This document shows positions 39,461 to 53,000 of a stretch of DNA of 64,000 nt, piece after piece. The stretch spans positions 2,357,001 through 2,421,000 of the forward strand of contig NC_052671.1 of NCBI RefSeq assembly GCF_016802725.1. The letters are read 5' to 3'. The notes beneath the pieces are model-generated. The model did no database searches, was not told the DNA's origin, and saw nothing but the letters and a program-made list of their open reading frames with translations. Position numbers and translations under genes: made by a program. The stretch's first letter is position 1, and each line of letters starts with the position of its first letter. Source of the DNA: Solenopsis invicta. Lineage: Eukaryota > Arthropoda > Insecta > Hymenoptera > Formicidae.

Positions 39461-39470
39461 GTGTGCGTGC
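39398..39470. repeat. (GT)n microsatellite
   Basis: About 70 bases of near-pure GT repeats end in GTGCGTG units, within a CpG-rich stretch. Long His-Thr or Val-Cys frames here are artefacts of the repeat. Confidence 0.95.
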
Positions 39471-40885
39471 CTCATATGGGCGCGCGTGTGTCAGAAAATA
39501 AATGTCAGCGCTAATCGAGACGAACCGCTGCCGATAATGAGGCTGCGCTCTCATTACGGGATAACGTCGCCCGAAATGAAACGATCATCGCGTACGAGAA
39601 ATTCTGCGAGACGTCTTCGTCTTCGTGAAATCGAGATCGAACATCAACGAGATCGATATTACAGTGGAAACTTTCGGTATTATTCAGTAAAGGCCGCTGC
39701 TCCCTTTGGTAATACGAAATAAGAGCTCGTAATTAAATCATTTTGTTAAGAAATATGTAATAAATTTTTTACTCTTTTTCTTTAACGTACGCGAAATGCA
39801 TTTTAAGAGGCATCAGTTTTTCGTAAAAGTTTTAAAAGATAATTTATTTAGTGCGTTGCCCAAGATTGTGGAAAAATGTAATAGTATTATCCTGTCACTT
39901 TCCAAGATTCTAAATTTCCGTGGGAATAGCCGGGTGAAAATCAGAAGATCGCGATCTTCTCAAGAGAAGACGAGCCCTAACGGTGCTTCAGCGGCGCAAG
40001 AGACAATTACAGGAGCGTCGAGACAGAGAGAGTTAACTATCGTATTTACATCGCGGGCTGCTCCAGTTCGACGTGTGTAAGAAAAATACGACGTAAAGCG
40101 CTTGTCGTGACCCCTCATATCAACTTTTCCAAGAAATAGCAATGCTTGATGCTTTACTGCGATTAATTGAGAAGCACAGACGAAACTTATTGAGCAAATT
40201 ATTATCTTGCTTAGAAAACGGGACGGTATTATCAGTTCTTCTTTAGTAGTATTCTTCTTCTCGCAATTTAAAGGTCACATATACACTTCATATTAAGCGA
40301 AAGTACGTAAAGCGAGAAGAAAAACATACAAAAATATATGTACGAAAATCATATTTGTGAAATGTCTCGCAGAAAACGGGAACGCGATTTACATTGGTAC
40401 TACGTCATTATTAACAACACAACTTCATAAACTTGTAACAAACGGAAGGAGGTTCCACCTTTGTTTTGTCAATGCAAACAAACCTTTTAACTAGTACACC
40501 TAACTTTTACTTGTCACATATTTATTAAAATTATTATCATTGAATAAATGTTACAATATAAATTGCAATATAAACTACTCCATTTATTTTCATTCTAATA
40601 TTGTCAGAGAGACTAATGAGAGCCTTGCATCCGTCAAAACAATATACTGCTAAAGTATCGAGACTAATGTGACGCACACTTTGAGTAGAAAAGCTTAATG
40701 TTTGTATGGATATAACACGCTCGTTAAGATCTAGTATTGACACTTTTCTGAACCAATAAAGCGTGTAAATGGAAAGCAACTTTTCTTTTTGTCTCCTTTA
40801 AAACGATTTCTCGCACTTTATTTGTTATCAGCATTATGCATATTTGCAAAAAAGATTTTAAATGACCCAGATAGCACGCATATCC

Positions 40886-40980
40886 AAATCGGGACATGAT
40901 ATCTTAAAAATGTGCTTAAGATGTCTTATGATGCCCAAGATGTCTTTAAGACATCTTCAAGACATCTTGTGTCCCGATTT
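40886..40980. repeat. Palindromic repeat with AAATCGGGACA ends
   Basis: AAATCGGGACA (40886-40896) and its exact complement TGTCCCGATTT (40970-40980) bracket an interior built of AAGATGTCTT/AAGACATCTT units that are themselves palindromic. The whole 95 bp can fold into a hairpin. Confidence 0.75.
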
Positions 40981-41590
40981 TAAACGTACGAATGCGTCTT
41001 GTCTGAGATATTATTTAAAATTGATTAGACTAATATTGATAGTTGATTTTTATTTCAAGATCGTTAAACAATATTCTAAAGTGCTAATACAATTCTGGAA
41101 TTTATGACTTCTTAATACTTAACCGTGATATGATAATATTTTTCTTACATTTATTCTTATTGTTCTGGTTAAAAATTTATCCATACAATTAAGAATTTTT
41201 TATTTTTTTTCCACTTTATAAATTGCAAAATGTTAGAATATAATAAATAAATTAACATTACTTTATTGTAAAAAGTCTTGTTAAATTATTTTAAGCTCTC
41301 AAAATTTTAGCAAGAACAACACTAAACTTGAATTATTATAACATTTGAGTGAAAATTCATTCACAATAACATTTTAAGTTCAGACTTATAAGAATCAACT
41401 ATATGAGTACTGATATAATAAAATAATAATATCAACAATGAAGCATGCCAACACTATATAAGAAAAATATATTGATATACTTTAGATTTTAATTTTAAAT
41501 TATATATTATTTGTATAATACAAAATATTCTAAATTTAAGAAAGTAGTGAATAATAAATACAGCTTTTCTTTTGGAAAAAAAAAATAATG

Positions 41591-41726
41591 TTAACTCTTT
41601 CCCGCATAAATTTTTTTGTCCAAAAAATTGTTAAATAAAAATGCAAATACAACAAAAATTGAGCTAAAATATGAAGTAAAATTTTTTTTTGTTTGTGCCA
41701 TATATGCAGCACATGATGCGGGTTAA
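41591..41726. mobile_element. Possible piggyBac-type MITE (TTAA-flanked)
   Basis: The sequence TTAA-CTCTTTCCCGCAT...ATGCGGG-TTAA has TTAA at both borders (41591-41594 and 41723-41726). The CCCGCAT termini are inverted with respect to each other. TTAA duplication and CCC-type termini are piggyBac features, but the inverted match is only about 7 bases. Confidence 0.4.
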
Positions 41727-42967
41727 AAATTATTATTTTTAACAATATATTTATCAATTTTTAATATTCCTCTGATGTCTTTTAATTAAGCTGCTAATTA
41801 AAGCAATGATTATTACACGTAGAAATAATTATTGCGTTTTGCAGTTCAACAAAACAAGTTACATTTCAAAGGTTATTAGCTTTTATTATTTTATCTATTT
41901 ATTTTTTAGTGTTTATGTCTACGCTTTTATTAATACAAGTCAATTTCACAAGGAAATTTCACAAGAAATAACGCGTTCAATGTTTTCTTTCCATTAATTC
42001 CAAAATATTCTGTATAATAAATACTTCTAATTGTAACGTGAAAAAAGAATTAATTAGGAAATATCTACACTGCTGCGTGTATTTTTTTGGAAATCGGGAC
42101 TGGATGCGACACATGCAAACGGAAAGCGATAGATTTAGGTCGGTCGAAAGAGTTTCCCTCTTCGACTGGCGATGTGCCGGCTTGATCGTTTACTTCGAAA
42201 GCGGCTTACGTCTTCGTCACTTATTCGTTCTGACTCGCGCTATCGTCAATTCACGATGTGCATAAATCACTATGACTCTCGAAACACAACACGGGCAGTA
42301 CATTAACATATTGCTCCGATGGCGCTCTCTTGGCTAATTAAAGAACATGACTGTGTGACAATTTGTACAAAATCAAAACAGCTTTTTCAAAGAAATTATA
42401 ATTTTGAGACTAAAATTTAAGCGTAAATTTTTATTAATAATAAGAAAGACTTCTTCCTATGTCCAATAAATTATATTTGAGAATATAAAGGTATAAATTT
42501 TGTATATTTAAAAAAATATACATATTTAAACTAAATTGTCTTAATTAATTAAAATATACGGCAATATAATTTTAAAAAGACTATTATATTTACATATACG
42601 CACGTAAATTTCTAAAAACAAAATAATTTGTGCACTAGAAATGCAACCATAATTGAAAAGTAATATTTAGTCTCTTCTCGTTTTTCTACAATAATGCATA
42701 TTTACAAAAAAATCTTAATTATGATGAAATGTTTGATATAAACGCGGAAAATTCTGGCGCATTTATTTCATCCGTATGTAATATAAATTAGACTCAAAAG
42801 AGAGAGATGTACGTATATATGATTTATGTAGTCAAAGCGTTTCTCGGTACATCGTAATTGTGCAGCACACACGATTTGCCTCGTTATCAATACCGCGCGT
42901 ATACGGAATTATAGCGCATTAAAGTGATTCATCATTAAATTCACTAGAAGAACAGTATAACGTAAAC

Positions 42968-43140
42968 GCGGCGATTTACATTTTTCAGCCGGAAACTATT
43001 GCAGACGATGAAGATAATGAAAAATTGCCTTTTGATAACAAACGTTCTGTATTAATCTTATTTACTAATTATGAACCTGTACTATATTAATTGTAAAATT
43101 AGTATAATAGTTTCCGGCTGAAAAAAATGCAAATCGCTGC
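42968..43140. mobile_element. 173-bp stem-loop element with 33-bp arms
   Basis: The left arm 42968-43000 (core CAGCCGGAAACTATT) and right arm 43106-43140 (core AATAGTTTCCGGCTG) are reverse complements over about 33 bases with small length differences. A spacer of about 105 bases separates them. An AT microsatellite follows directly at 43150. Confidence 0.75.
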
Positions 43141-43148
43141 TCTGACAG

Positions 43149-43149
<1 letters not shown>

Positions 43150-43191
<42 letters not shown>
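43150..43191. repeat. (TA)n microsatellite
   Basis: Uninterrupted TA repeats of about 42 bases immediately follow a stem-loop element. Confidence 0.95.
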
Positions 43192-43194
<3 letters not shown>

Positions 43195-44361
43195 CGTAAA
43201 ATCTAATTAATTAATATTTACAGTATAATAGAATTATATTTTTCAAAAGTATTTATACTGCGCATAAATATAAATGATGAAAAATTATGATTTTATAATT
43301 ATTTTATATAATTAATATATCTATAACAAAAATAGATTCTTTTCATTAGATGTTTAATATAAAAATTCTATTTAATTTTATTAAATTTTATTTAATGTTT
43401 TATACAAATTAAACACGTAATTTGATAACAATTTGATACTACACAATCAATAACCGAATATCTATCATTTACATTTTGCGTAGGAAAGCTCTGGAATTAT
43501 TTAATTGTACGGCAAGTACAATTCTACAATTGCTACAATAGTTTTGTTTCGATAATAAACGATCTTTCATTAGTATTACTCACTCTTCGAGTATCCATCT
43601 CTCCTATAATCAGGATCTTTTCACCAGGAACATATCACATGCACGCGAAACTAAAATCACACTCTGTGTTTCTTCTAAAGCAAATTGAATTCCCGCTAGC
43701 TTTCAGCCTTGTGCCAACATCACAGCGCGTAATGCGATCGAACGAGCGCGAGAACCCGGTTCTCTTCCTCGCCGCGTGAAGGTGAAGGTTGTAGTGGAAG
43801 GACGCAGGATCGAAACGGCACGATCATGCATGGGAAGGGAGGTGGGACGAAAAGAAAAAATGGGAGGAAAGATGCGCACTTGACCAGGGTCAAAGAGAGA
43901 GTCCATTGGAGCGTCTTCACTTGAAGTCACTTATATACATTTTCTCTCCTTCCTTCCTGACACCTCTCTCTCCCTTCCGTAGCACGTTTCCCTCGCTCCA
44001 GAACAAAGATTCCTTCGTGCCGATCTCTCTGATCCTGCAGTTTAGTGCAGTGATTTAGGCAGAGGGTTGTCCTATCTATTCAAGAAAATCTCCATCCCTA
44101 CCTGCTGATGAACACTCGAAAAAGTTACCTGAAAAAAGGAATGTTCCTAAAGCAGGTATAACGCATGGATATAATGCTCCTTGGTTCACGAACGTGAACT
44201 GACTATCTTCATTTCTTCGTAAGATTTTTCAATACAATATTGTAGCATCTTATATCTTGATAATTAAATTATTATTAATGATATACAACAAAGTTTATTA
44301 AAATTTGTGTAATGTACAAAAAGTATGTAAACAATATAATGTTTATTTTCGCGTAATATTT

Positions 44362-44432
44362 TTATAATGTAATCTATATAATGTAATCTTATATAATGTA
44401 ATTTTTTATAATGTAATCTATATAATGTAATA
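44362..44432. repeat. Short tandem array of TATAATGTAATCT units
   Basis: Four or five imperfect copies of a roughly 17-19 base unit containing TATAATGTAATCT follow one another. Confidence 0.7.
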
Positions 44433-45466
44433 TTGTATACACTGTTAAAAATGTTATGCAATTTAATGTAATTTTTAATGTGCTTCAAATTTAATGTATC
44501 TATAACTAAAAATTATGTGCGTAAAATTTAATACACTTCTGACATTAAATTTAAATTAAATGTATTTTAAAGGTTTTTAATCAATCTGCTTGAAATTTGC
44601 TTCCGTTACATTACATTGAATTTTAGTGCCAATTTTTAACAGTGTGTATATATATATATATATATGTTATATCTTGCAAATTAAATTATTATTATTAATA
44701 ATATTGTACATCAAAGTTTACTAACATTTGTACAATGTATAAAAAATACGTAAATAAATAATATAATTTGCTCATGGTAAAAAATAAATCTTTAATAATA
44801 AGAAAATAACTGTTCGATATGAGCGAGACATGCAGAATAAAATCTTTGCAATATAGATACAAGATGTGCATGCGTAATTGATACATAACGCCAGCACGCA
44901 CGAACGGGCAGAATATTACGTGCGGACATTAAATCCAGTTGCAACTTTCTCGTCGCTTTCTGGCGATTTTGTATTCCGTAGACTTCACCCTCGATTTCCT
45001 CGTCGTAAGGCCGCCACGTTAAAAAACGCGCATTCAGATTTGCGTCCGACATTTCACCTGGAAAGAATCGTCGGGGATGCGCAGATGCCGTATTGACTTC
45101 AAACAACGTTGAAAGAAAAACACGCGGTGTTATATTTTAATCGCGTCGCGTTAACTTTCGATAATTTACGTAATATAAAAGCGTAGATAGCTTATTAATT
45201 TTTCAAATTAGAAATGCTAATAAATTATTATTTTATTAAAAAGAAGAATGTTGAAAAATCGAATTTATAAACAGAGTATTATTGTAGATAGAATCAAGAT
45301 CAAAAAACTCCTCTCACTTGCCTCGAGGAAGAAAATAAGCAAATTTATAAAAGGTAAAGCCATAAAAAACTGTCTTCATTTGATCTTACTTTATCCTGAT
45401 AACGAGTTATTAAATCCCTGATAAACGAGTGAATGATTAACGTAATTAAGCCATAAACCTCTTCAC

Positions 45467-45474
45467 TATAAATA
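45467..45474 (+). promoter_or_regulatory. TATA box of chitin-binding protein gene
   Basis: TATAAATA lies 50 bases before the ATG at 45517, the spacing expected for a TATA promoter with a short 5' UTR. Confidence 0.6.
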
Positions 45475-45516
45475 AGTCAAAAACACGTCGACGGAATCTT
45501 CTGTCTGCTCGCGACA

Positions 45517-46089
45517 ATGAATCGCTTATTTTTGTCCGTCGTTCTTTATTTGTGTCTTCACTCTTCTTTCAAAATCATCGCCGGTCAGACATGCAAACCT
45601 ACTTGCACGGAAATTGGTGCTTTCTTGATCTACGATGGAACTTGCAAGAATTACTACGCTTGCGAGGACGATGGTGAGAAGCTCAATTCGATAATATTAT
45701 CGTGTGCCAGTTCTGCCATATTCGATCAGATCCTGGGTAGATGCGTGCCTAAGAATAGGCCTACGACTACGGACCTGCCAATATCGACAACACTATCATC
45801 GACTATCTCTGCATCATCATCGTTCACCTCTGAATCACCATCGAGTACCTCTGCATCACTATTGACCACCTCTGCATCACCATCGACCACCTCTGCACCA
45901 GTCTGCGATAAATACGGTAGATTTCCAATATCGGACGTGAAATGTAAGAAATACTACTACTGTTATTGGAATGGCAACCGCTATGATATAATGAACAATC
46001 TCACGTGTCCGAATACACTGGTGTTCAATCCGGGATTGGAAAAATGTGTACCGCCCCAGTCATACACATGTCCAAAGAGTGATGAATAA
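45517..46089 (+). CDS. Secreted protein with two peritrophin-type (CBM14) chitin-binding domains
   Basis: A single-exon ORF of 190 codons. MNRLFLSVVLYLCLHSSF forms a signal peptide, with cleavage probably near IIAG-QTC. The first six-Cys domain (about residues 25-77) has the CBM14 pattern, including CKNYYACEDDG and FDQILGRCV. A Ser/Thr-rich linker (about 80-127) contains degenerate SPSTTSA repeats likely to be O-glycosylated. The second domain (about 128-186) has CKKYYYCYWNGN, FNPGLEKCV and a final Cys. CBM14 proteins bind chitin in the peritrophic matrix or cuticle outside the cell. The AATAAA signal overlaps the stop codon (46085-46090), so if it is used the 3' UTR would be extremely short. 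The repeats in the linker DNA suggest recent slippage. Confidence 0.92.
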   Translation: MNRLFLSVVLYLCLHSSFKIIAGQTCKPTCTEIGAFLIYDGTCKNYYACEDDGEKLNSIILSCASSAIFDQILGRCVPKNRPTTTDLPISTTLSSTISASSSFTSESPSSTSASLLTTSASPSTTSAPVCDKYGRFPISDVKCKKYYYCYWNGNRYDIMNNLTCPNTLVFNPGLEKCVPPQSYTCPKSDE

Positions 46090-47069
46090 AACAATGTCAC
46101 TAAACAAGTTTACAGTCTAAAAATGCTTTAAATAACTGTTTATTGAAATAAGTATTGTTTCGAAAAAGTGATATTTTCCTTGATTATAACGAATACGTAT
46201 TTACTGATTAGTAAATAATTGATCAAAGGTGATGGCAAGAAATGGGTCAAATATATAAATATAGTTATATCAATTAATAATATTTGATACGCGAACAGAA
46301 TGAAAAAAAAAGCGAGTGCGTAATTACCTGTAATTATAAACTATAAATGAATTTTTCTGAGACATGAAAGACAAAAGTTATAAGCTGAAAAATAATAAGC
46401 CGAGGGACTTTTGAATACCGCATGCTTAATGGTCATGTTTATTACTCGACATATTATTTTCAACTTAATGGAAACAATAAAAATGCGTAACAATTCCTCG
46501 TTAGCACGATCCATTATAGGCGCAGCCAATGCGATTGTGATTGCTGATGCGAACTAGTGTTCACGATTAATTATTTGCGAACGTTATGAACGTGAGCAAA
46601 CTATAATTGTTCGAACAATAATCAGGCGCGTTTACAACTTTAAAGATTATTAAATGCTACTAACGTCAACTTTTTCTCGTGACAGATATATTAACTCAAT
46701 ATTGTGAAAATAATAAAAATTATATCAATATACAGAACAATAAGTTTTTATTTTACATTAATATAATACATTATAACAATTACATTTCTTTTGTGATCTT
46801 AAATACATATTACATTCCTCTGTAAATTGGCAAATTATATTTATATAAATAAAGAGCAATCTTTAATAATCTGCAACGTTTTTAATCATCAGCTGTGTTT
46901 TGAAAGATAAAAATTTAATACATATTGTAAAATTTTTTTTAGTAATATACATTTATATTATAATAAAATTTATACACACAATAATCCCTAATTAATCTCT
47001 CGTTTCAGTTTGATTGAAAGTATCTTTTAATATTAGAAAATAACAAAATAAAATTTGTCTTACATCTAC
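46090..47069. other. Intergenic region between convergent genes
   Basis: AT-rich; no coding exon or distinctive repeat seen. It should contain the 3' UTR of the large minus-strand gene. Confidence 0.5.
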
Positions 47070-50000
47070 TCAACGAAGGACTTTGTACAGTGTGAATTCA
47101 GTGACACTTCTAACATTGCCACCCATCGGCGACTCCTTGATCCTTTCGTTTGACCAGTATCCGACTTCTTCCGTGGCCGCTCTTCTTCTTCTCAAATTAA
47201 TTCTTTTATCTTTGGGATTCGCTAAAATACTTAACAAATTTGTTTTCATTGCCTCTTTAATATTGGTATGAATAGCGGTAAGATTACTTTTTAATTGTGT
47301 TATCATGTGATGCAATCCAGCTATAACATCTTCCTGTATTCCCGGTAAAGTCTCTAGTAGGGCGTCCATTTTCGTTTCATTGCTGAGAGTTTTGTTTATC
47401 GAAGACGCCGTGCTTTCAATTCTGTCGTTAGTTACATTTTCTTCTATATATTCCTTTTCTGTTACATCATTTAATAATACAGTATGATTTGTTACTTCTT
47501 CAGGTTCATTTGTCGTCGCGATAATTAATTGTACGTTTTCTGTCGTCAGATTAGCATCATGTGATTCTGAAGCATTTGAAAGGTCAATATTATCGATGGT
47601 ATTCATCAATGTAGTAGGCGTCGTGCTTTCATTTCTTTCTGCTTTAGTTACGTTTTGTTCATTTTCTACGTAAGTTGTTTCTTTTTCGGAATAATTTGCC
47701 GTTGTTGAAAAGGAATTATCGGTCGTCGATTCAGTGTGCAGAGATTGTGTAATATTTACAGAATCAACCGTAGAATCAGTGGATTCATAAGGACTTCGTT
47801 TAAGTCTATTTAGAACTTTAATCTCATCATTAAGACTTCTTCGTCTTCGTCTTCGAGATGATTCATCTTGATATTCGAGATGGTCTTGATATTCAGATAA
47901 GCCAGAAATGAACTTCTCTGACATTGAATCTTCGAGCTCGGAATTTTTAAATTCCAATTCTGCATCACTGTCCTCAACAGTATCATCTGCTTTTTTGCTG
48001 ATGAGTTTTGAATCTCTCGTCAAATTTCCCAAACTAGTACAATTCAGCAATGCGTTTATGGTCTCCATGTTGACAGATTTGTTCAAGGATTTCAATTGCT
48101 CAAGTAAATCGGGATTATCATGATGTATTGGATTCTCTTCCAGCGACAAATTTTTCTCCACCTCGACTAAATTGCGTTTCTCATTATTCTCGTTAATGTG
48201 CTCCAGGAAAACCTTGACCCTCAAAGTCAGTTTGTGCGGAGGCGTTGTACTTCTTTGGGTGTCCGTCGTGTTGGGAACGTTAACAATCGTCCAATTCTCA
48301 CTCTCTTCAGATGTCAATATGTTTGTCGCAATAGTCGTATACTGATTCTTTATCATTGTTGATTCTTCTAATGATTGCAAATCAGTTGCGGATAACGGAA
48401 TTTTCGTTGATTTGGGCGAAGAAATATTGTCAAATTTTGATTGAGACTCTGTGACTTCTTCCTCGGAACATATTTCTGAGTCGCATTTAGCAGTCGTTTC
48501 GCCACAACTTCCGGATTCGTCGCAATTTTCAAAACTAATGCACTCCACAGAGTTCTCGCACGAAGTCTCAATCTCGCTGCTTGTCACCGGTGAAGAAGTT
48601 GTTGTTTTGATCACTGTTGGTGACGTTGTTCTAATTGTCGAAATGAATTCTTCTTCCCCACTAGGCTTTTGTCTAACTATTGTTGTCTTTTTGATTGCAG
48701 GTGTTAGACTTTCCTCGCTTTTCGTGAAAGACACTTTTTCGGACATTAATGAAGACTCTTCAATTCCAATTTCGGTTGCACTTTCTTTGCTTTTCATGGA
48801 GGACACTTCTTCGGACATCGATAAAGATTCTTCAATTACAGTTTCGGTTGCACTTTCTTCGCTTTCCGTGGAGGACACTTCTCCCAACGTCGATGAAGAC
48901 TCTTTAATTACAGTTTTGGTTACACTTTCTTCACTTTCCATGGAGGACACTTCTTTAGACGTCAATGAAGACTCTTCAGTTTTAATTACACTTTCAGTCG
49001 AAACTGATGGTTCAGTTAACTTATTCAAGATCTGATCAAGTTTATCAGGTTCCTTTGTTTCAATGAATTCAATAGGTGAAATCGCAGTTGTAACACCTGA
49101 CTCAGTATCAACTTCCTCCGAAGTCTCTATAAACGTGCTCGAAGATGAAACAACTTCACCTAATTCTTTGCTTGTCAGTTCAATAGAGTTATACTCACTG
49201 CTGCCTTCTTCGGACTTTGAATATTGTACATCTCTAGGTGCATGGCTGGTAATCTTTGTTTCCAAAGGCGTAGTATTACTGCCCTTAACAGATGTTTCAT
49301 CCGTTGATTGAAAAACGTACTCTTCCGACGACTCTATGTCTTCGGAACTATCTGTCACGGAAATAGCTGTCACAAGCGGAGTTGTCTCTTTAGTTTCTAA
49401 ATCAGAAGTAACTTTTCCCTTTTCTTGGTCTATCTGCGTGATTTCCTCTAGACTCTTCTTGATAGAAGAGTAAGATATCTCTTCTTTTGAAGTTACTTCT
49501 GTATCACTAATTAATGATATTTCGGCTGATGCAGTTGTTTTCGTGGATGCTTCTGTAACTATTGATCCAGAAAATATTTCTTCCGAGGAAACCGTACCAT
49601 GTATTTGCGTTAAGCACACTGGATCTGACGAATTCTCCTCGCAGTCTACCTTTTCATGAGATTCTTCAATCATAGTTGTTATTTTAGGAGACGTTGTTGA
49701 TCTTCTGGATACCTCTTCATTAGATGACTTCGTAACTAAAGATAAACTGTGATCTTCTTTGCTCTCGCTTACAGTTGTACTCTGCTGCTTGCTGATTATT
49801 TCGTCACTTTTTATTGAAATACTAGGAGAGGTCGTGGTTACTTTACAAGCTCCATTTTCACAAGATAATCCAGTAGTGTGTTCAGTAGTGCTTTCTGTGC
49901 AGGGTTCCTCCTCGGTTGTCATTGCCGTCAATTGATTAATCTTGGGACTAACTTTAATCTCCACCCTCTTCTTCGGGTTCTTCGAGTCGTCAGTCAACTC

Positions 50001-53000
50001 TATAATATTTTTACTGACCACTGGGCCGACGCCGCATTTTACTTTTTTGTGTTGCCAGATGACAATATTACCAACATGTTTAACCGATGTGAAATTGACA
50101 ATTCTACTGACCATCGTGTCTTCATCTATAACTTCAAACAGGACCGTTTTACCGACATCGGGATCGTTAGTCGTTAATTCTCCCTCAAACCTTTTGCATT
50201 CGAGATATCTTTCCGGTATGGTTGCCGAATTCTCAAAGGAGATCGTGTACTCGCGAATAACCAATCTCTTTGGCGGTCGCAAGGATTTGTCCTCCTTTAT
50301 AGTTGTCGTTTCAATCCAACACAAGGTGATGTCCTCACCATCGTGAACGCTACTCGATTTCTTTACCTTGGAATTGTTGCCAACCACATCGTGAAACTCT
50401 TTCTCCACGCTTAGCTCGCGGTTAGCGTCCGTTGTATTCACAAAGAAGCTACTCGTGTATCTTTGATTCTTCTTGATCTTGCTCGCACAATTCGTCAATT
50501 CTTCTTTTTTGACCATCTCTTCCAATGTCTTCTGTTCCGTGGCCGTCGTGTCTCCCATTATGTTTTGCTTATGGCGCTCGTCACGATTATGCTTAATGCG
50601 ATGACGCTTGCCCAAAATGTTCGTATTTATATTCCAGTTTTGATTTACATTTCTTATTGTGCTATGCAAAAGAAATAGAAAATTAAATAGTTAATTAGTT
50701 AGTTAACATGATAATGCAAATATTGTAATATAAACAATCTCAAGTTAATAGTTAATTAGGTATCTTTGGAAATTTTACTTGTCGTCATTTTTCGTTATTT
50801 CCAGTATTATTGCAAATTATATTATTATATATATCTATATATTATATATATATGTAATATAATATATTTTGTACTTTACTGTATAGATTTGTTTTACTGA
50901 TTATATTTTACTTTTTAATTTCGTCACTTTCATCATTCTCGTTGAGCGTGCCATCCAATGCTTCTATCTTTCTCATCAAACGTAAATCCAAAGTTTTATC
51001 CCACTCACTCTGGGTATCTATTTTCCTCTCTCTGAATGTATCGTGCATCTAAAGAATTAGACAGATGCCAAAAACTTGCGACAAGATTGAACAGATTTAA
51101 TAAAGTAAGTAATTCAAATGTATAAGAGAATATATACAAATTTTTGTGTTTATTATAAATGTTTATTAAGGCACAAAATTATTAATATCAGTACCCCACA
51201 GTAAGAAAAAGTTAAAATCAGTCTGCAAACTTCACTTACGCCAAATAAATGAATCCAAATCAAAGTGTTGCAATTGCATGAAGCATGATTGATGACGAAA
51301 CATTCGAAACATTATTTTATGAAAATAGTAATTATGATAAACGATACGTCAAGTTTATATGTTTATCCATAAAATTATGAAAAAAATGAGAAATAAATAC
51401 AAATTAATTAATTATGAAAATGTAAAAATCTCTTGAAGATATTCTTCAAAATTAACCTGAAAAGAAAAAAAACTTAGCGAAAGATTTACAGCATAAAATA
51501 TTCCAAATAATTCAATAAGAAAGATTTTTTAAAAATATAAAAAGTACGTCTAAAAAAATGTCAAAGTACAACAAAGAGAAATTAAAGAGAAAATACTGGC
51601 ATAAAGAAAGCGAGAACAAATTTATCATATGCTAAATTTGTATTTAATAAAAGTAATCACATAATATGTATAACCATGTATCATAAAAAAATATAACCAC
51701 CAGAAAATTTATTAAGCATTTAATTTACATACTCGTTTTGATGAATGAGAGGCAAGTGGGACCGAAGCATGGTATCTGAACCTACAGCAAACCTGTTTTA
51801 AATAAACAAACGTAATATTACATCGATAAATATTATTATTGCTAATATTATTGAATTAAATATTTTAATATTTTAATGTTAATAATATAGGTAAATAATT
51901 GAAATTGAAAGTAATACACATTTGTAGCCAATAAATAATTTCCCAGATATACATGAGAAAGTTTTGTGAAGTTACAATATCGCCTGGTGGCGATCATGTA
52001 TACGATTTAATTTAGAAAATGTCGGTTTCACAATTGGTCCCCGATCAAACCATGCAAGCCCGGTGATTATCTCGGCACGCGAGATTAACCAGCGAAACGA
52101 CTGCACAGTGCGTCGGCACGAAAGTGAAAATAGTTAAAGAATAAAATATGTGTTACGGCATGATAAGAACGGCTATATTTCTCTCAGCCTAATAAAGAAT
52201 TTACTTGTATAACGTTGATGTATTTATGGCATCAAAGTGAGAAAGATATAACTGGCTGCAATACATCTAATTAATTCAACAAAATGAAAAAGCAATTCTT
52301 AAAATGTAATATTCTTGATTAAAAATATTTTTTATTCTTTACATTAATAATGCTTATTATTTCTTTTTTGTTCTAATAATCTCTTCTTTTACATAGAAGA
52401 ATATAAGATTTTATATGCAATTTTTTTATATATTTTCTAATAATAATTATTTGTTTACTTAATCTATTCACTTCTTTCAAATTAAGTAAACATTATTTAT
52501 AAAGTAAAAAAAATTCTGCTCTAAATTTAATATATTTTAAGAGATAAGAGAAAGTATCTATCTTTCGGTCGAACTATATGATGCTCAATAATATTTTCAT
52601 ATTAAATTTTTTTTATTTTGTAAACTGCGTGCCGATATGTTGGACCTAAAACCCAATCATAAACTAAAACTAAAAACAATATTTCAAATTAATTTAATTC
52701 TTAAATTTAATAATTCTATAAGTATATTAAAAAACTGTAAAAAACTTATTGTGAAAAATATCACTCCAGTCAAGATTCAAACCTTAATTTTAATTTTTTG
52801 CTATAAGTTCTTTATAGTTTTTTAAGATACTTATTTAATAACATCGTTATTAAATTTTACGGTCAAATTAATTTAAATATTATTTCTGGTTTTACTTTAT
52901 GCTTACGTTTTAAATCTGACAATAATAATAATACTAACATACAATTTGTAAAACTAAAAAGTAATTAATAATTGATATAAAGATATTATTAAGCACCACA

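Larger units (their letters stand above)
39471..45466. other. Gene-poor intergenic region with several small repeats
   Basis: No gene is supported over about 6 kb. It holds a palindromic repeat (40886-40980), a divergent TIR element copy (about 41117-41390), a possible piggyBac-type MITE (41591-41726), a stem-loop element (42968-43140), TA tracts (43150-43191, 44647-44665) and a short tandem array (44362-44432). A 104-codon minus-strand ORF at 45106-44792 is GC-rich but matches nothing I know. Confidence 0.5.

Noticed and set aside
39188..39722. Open frames with long His-Thr or Val-Cys runs
   Set aside because: These are translations of the GT/CA microsatellite and its GC-rich flanks.
44792..45106. 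104-codon minus-strand ORF and an overlapping 72-codon plus ORF
   Set aside because: Both strands are open in a small GC-richer patch; there is no signal peptide, domain or splice support.
47083..50346. Several plus-strand ORFs of 60-194 codons
   Set aside because: They are antisense to the large Ser/Thr/Glu-rich exon. Repetitive acidic codons on the minus strand keep the complement open.
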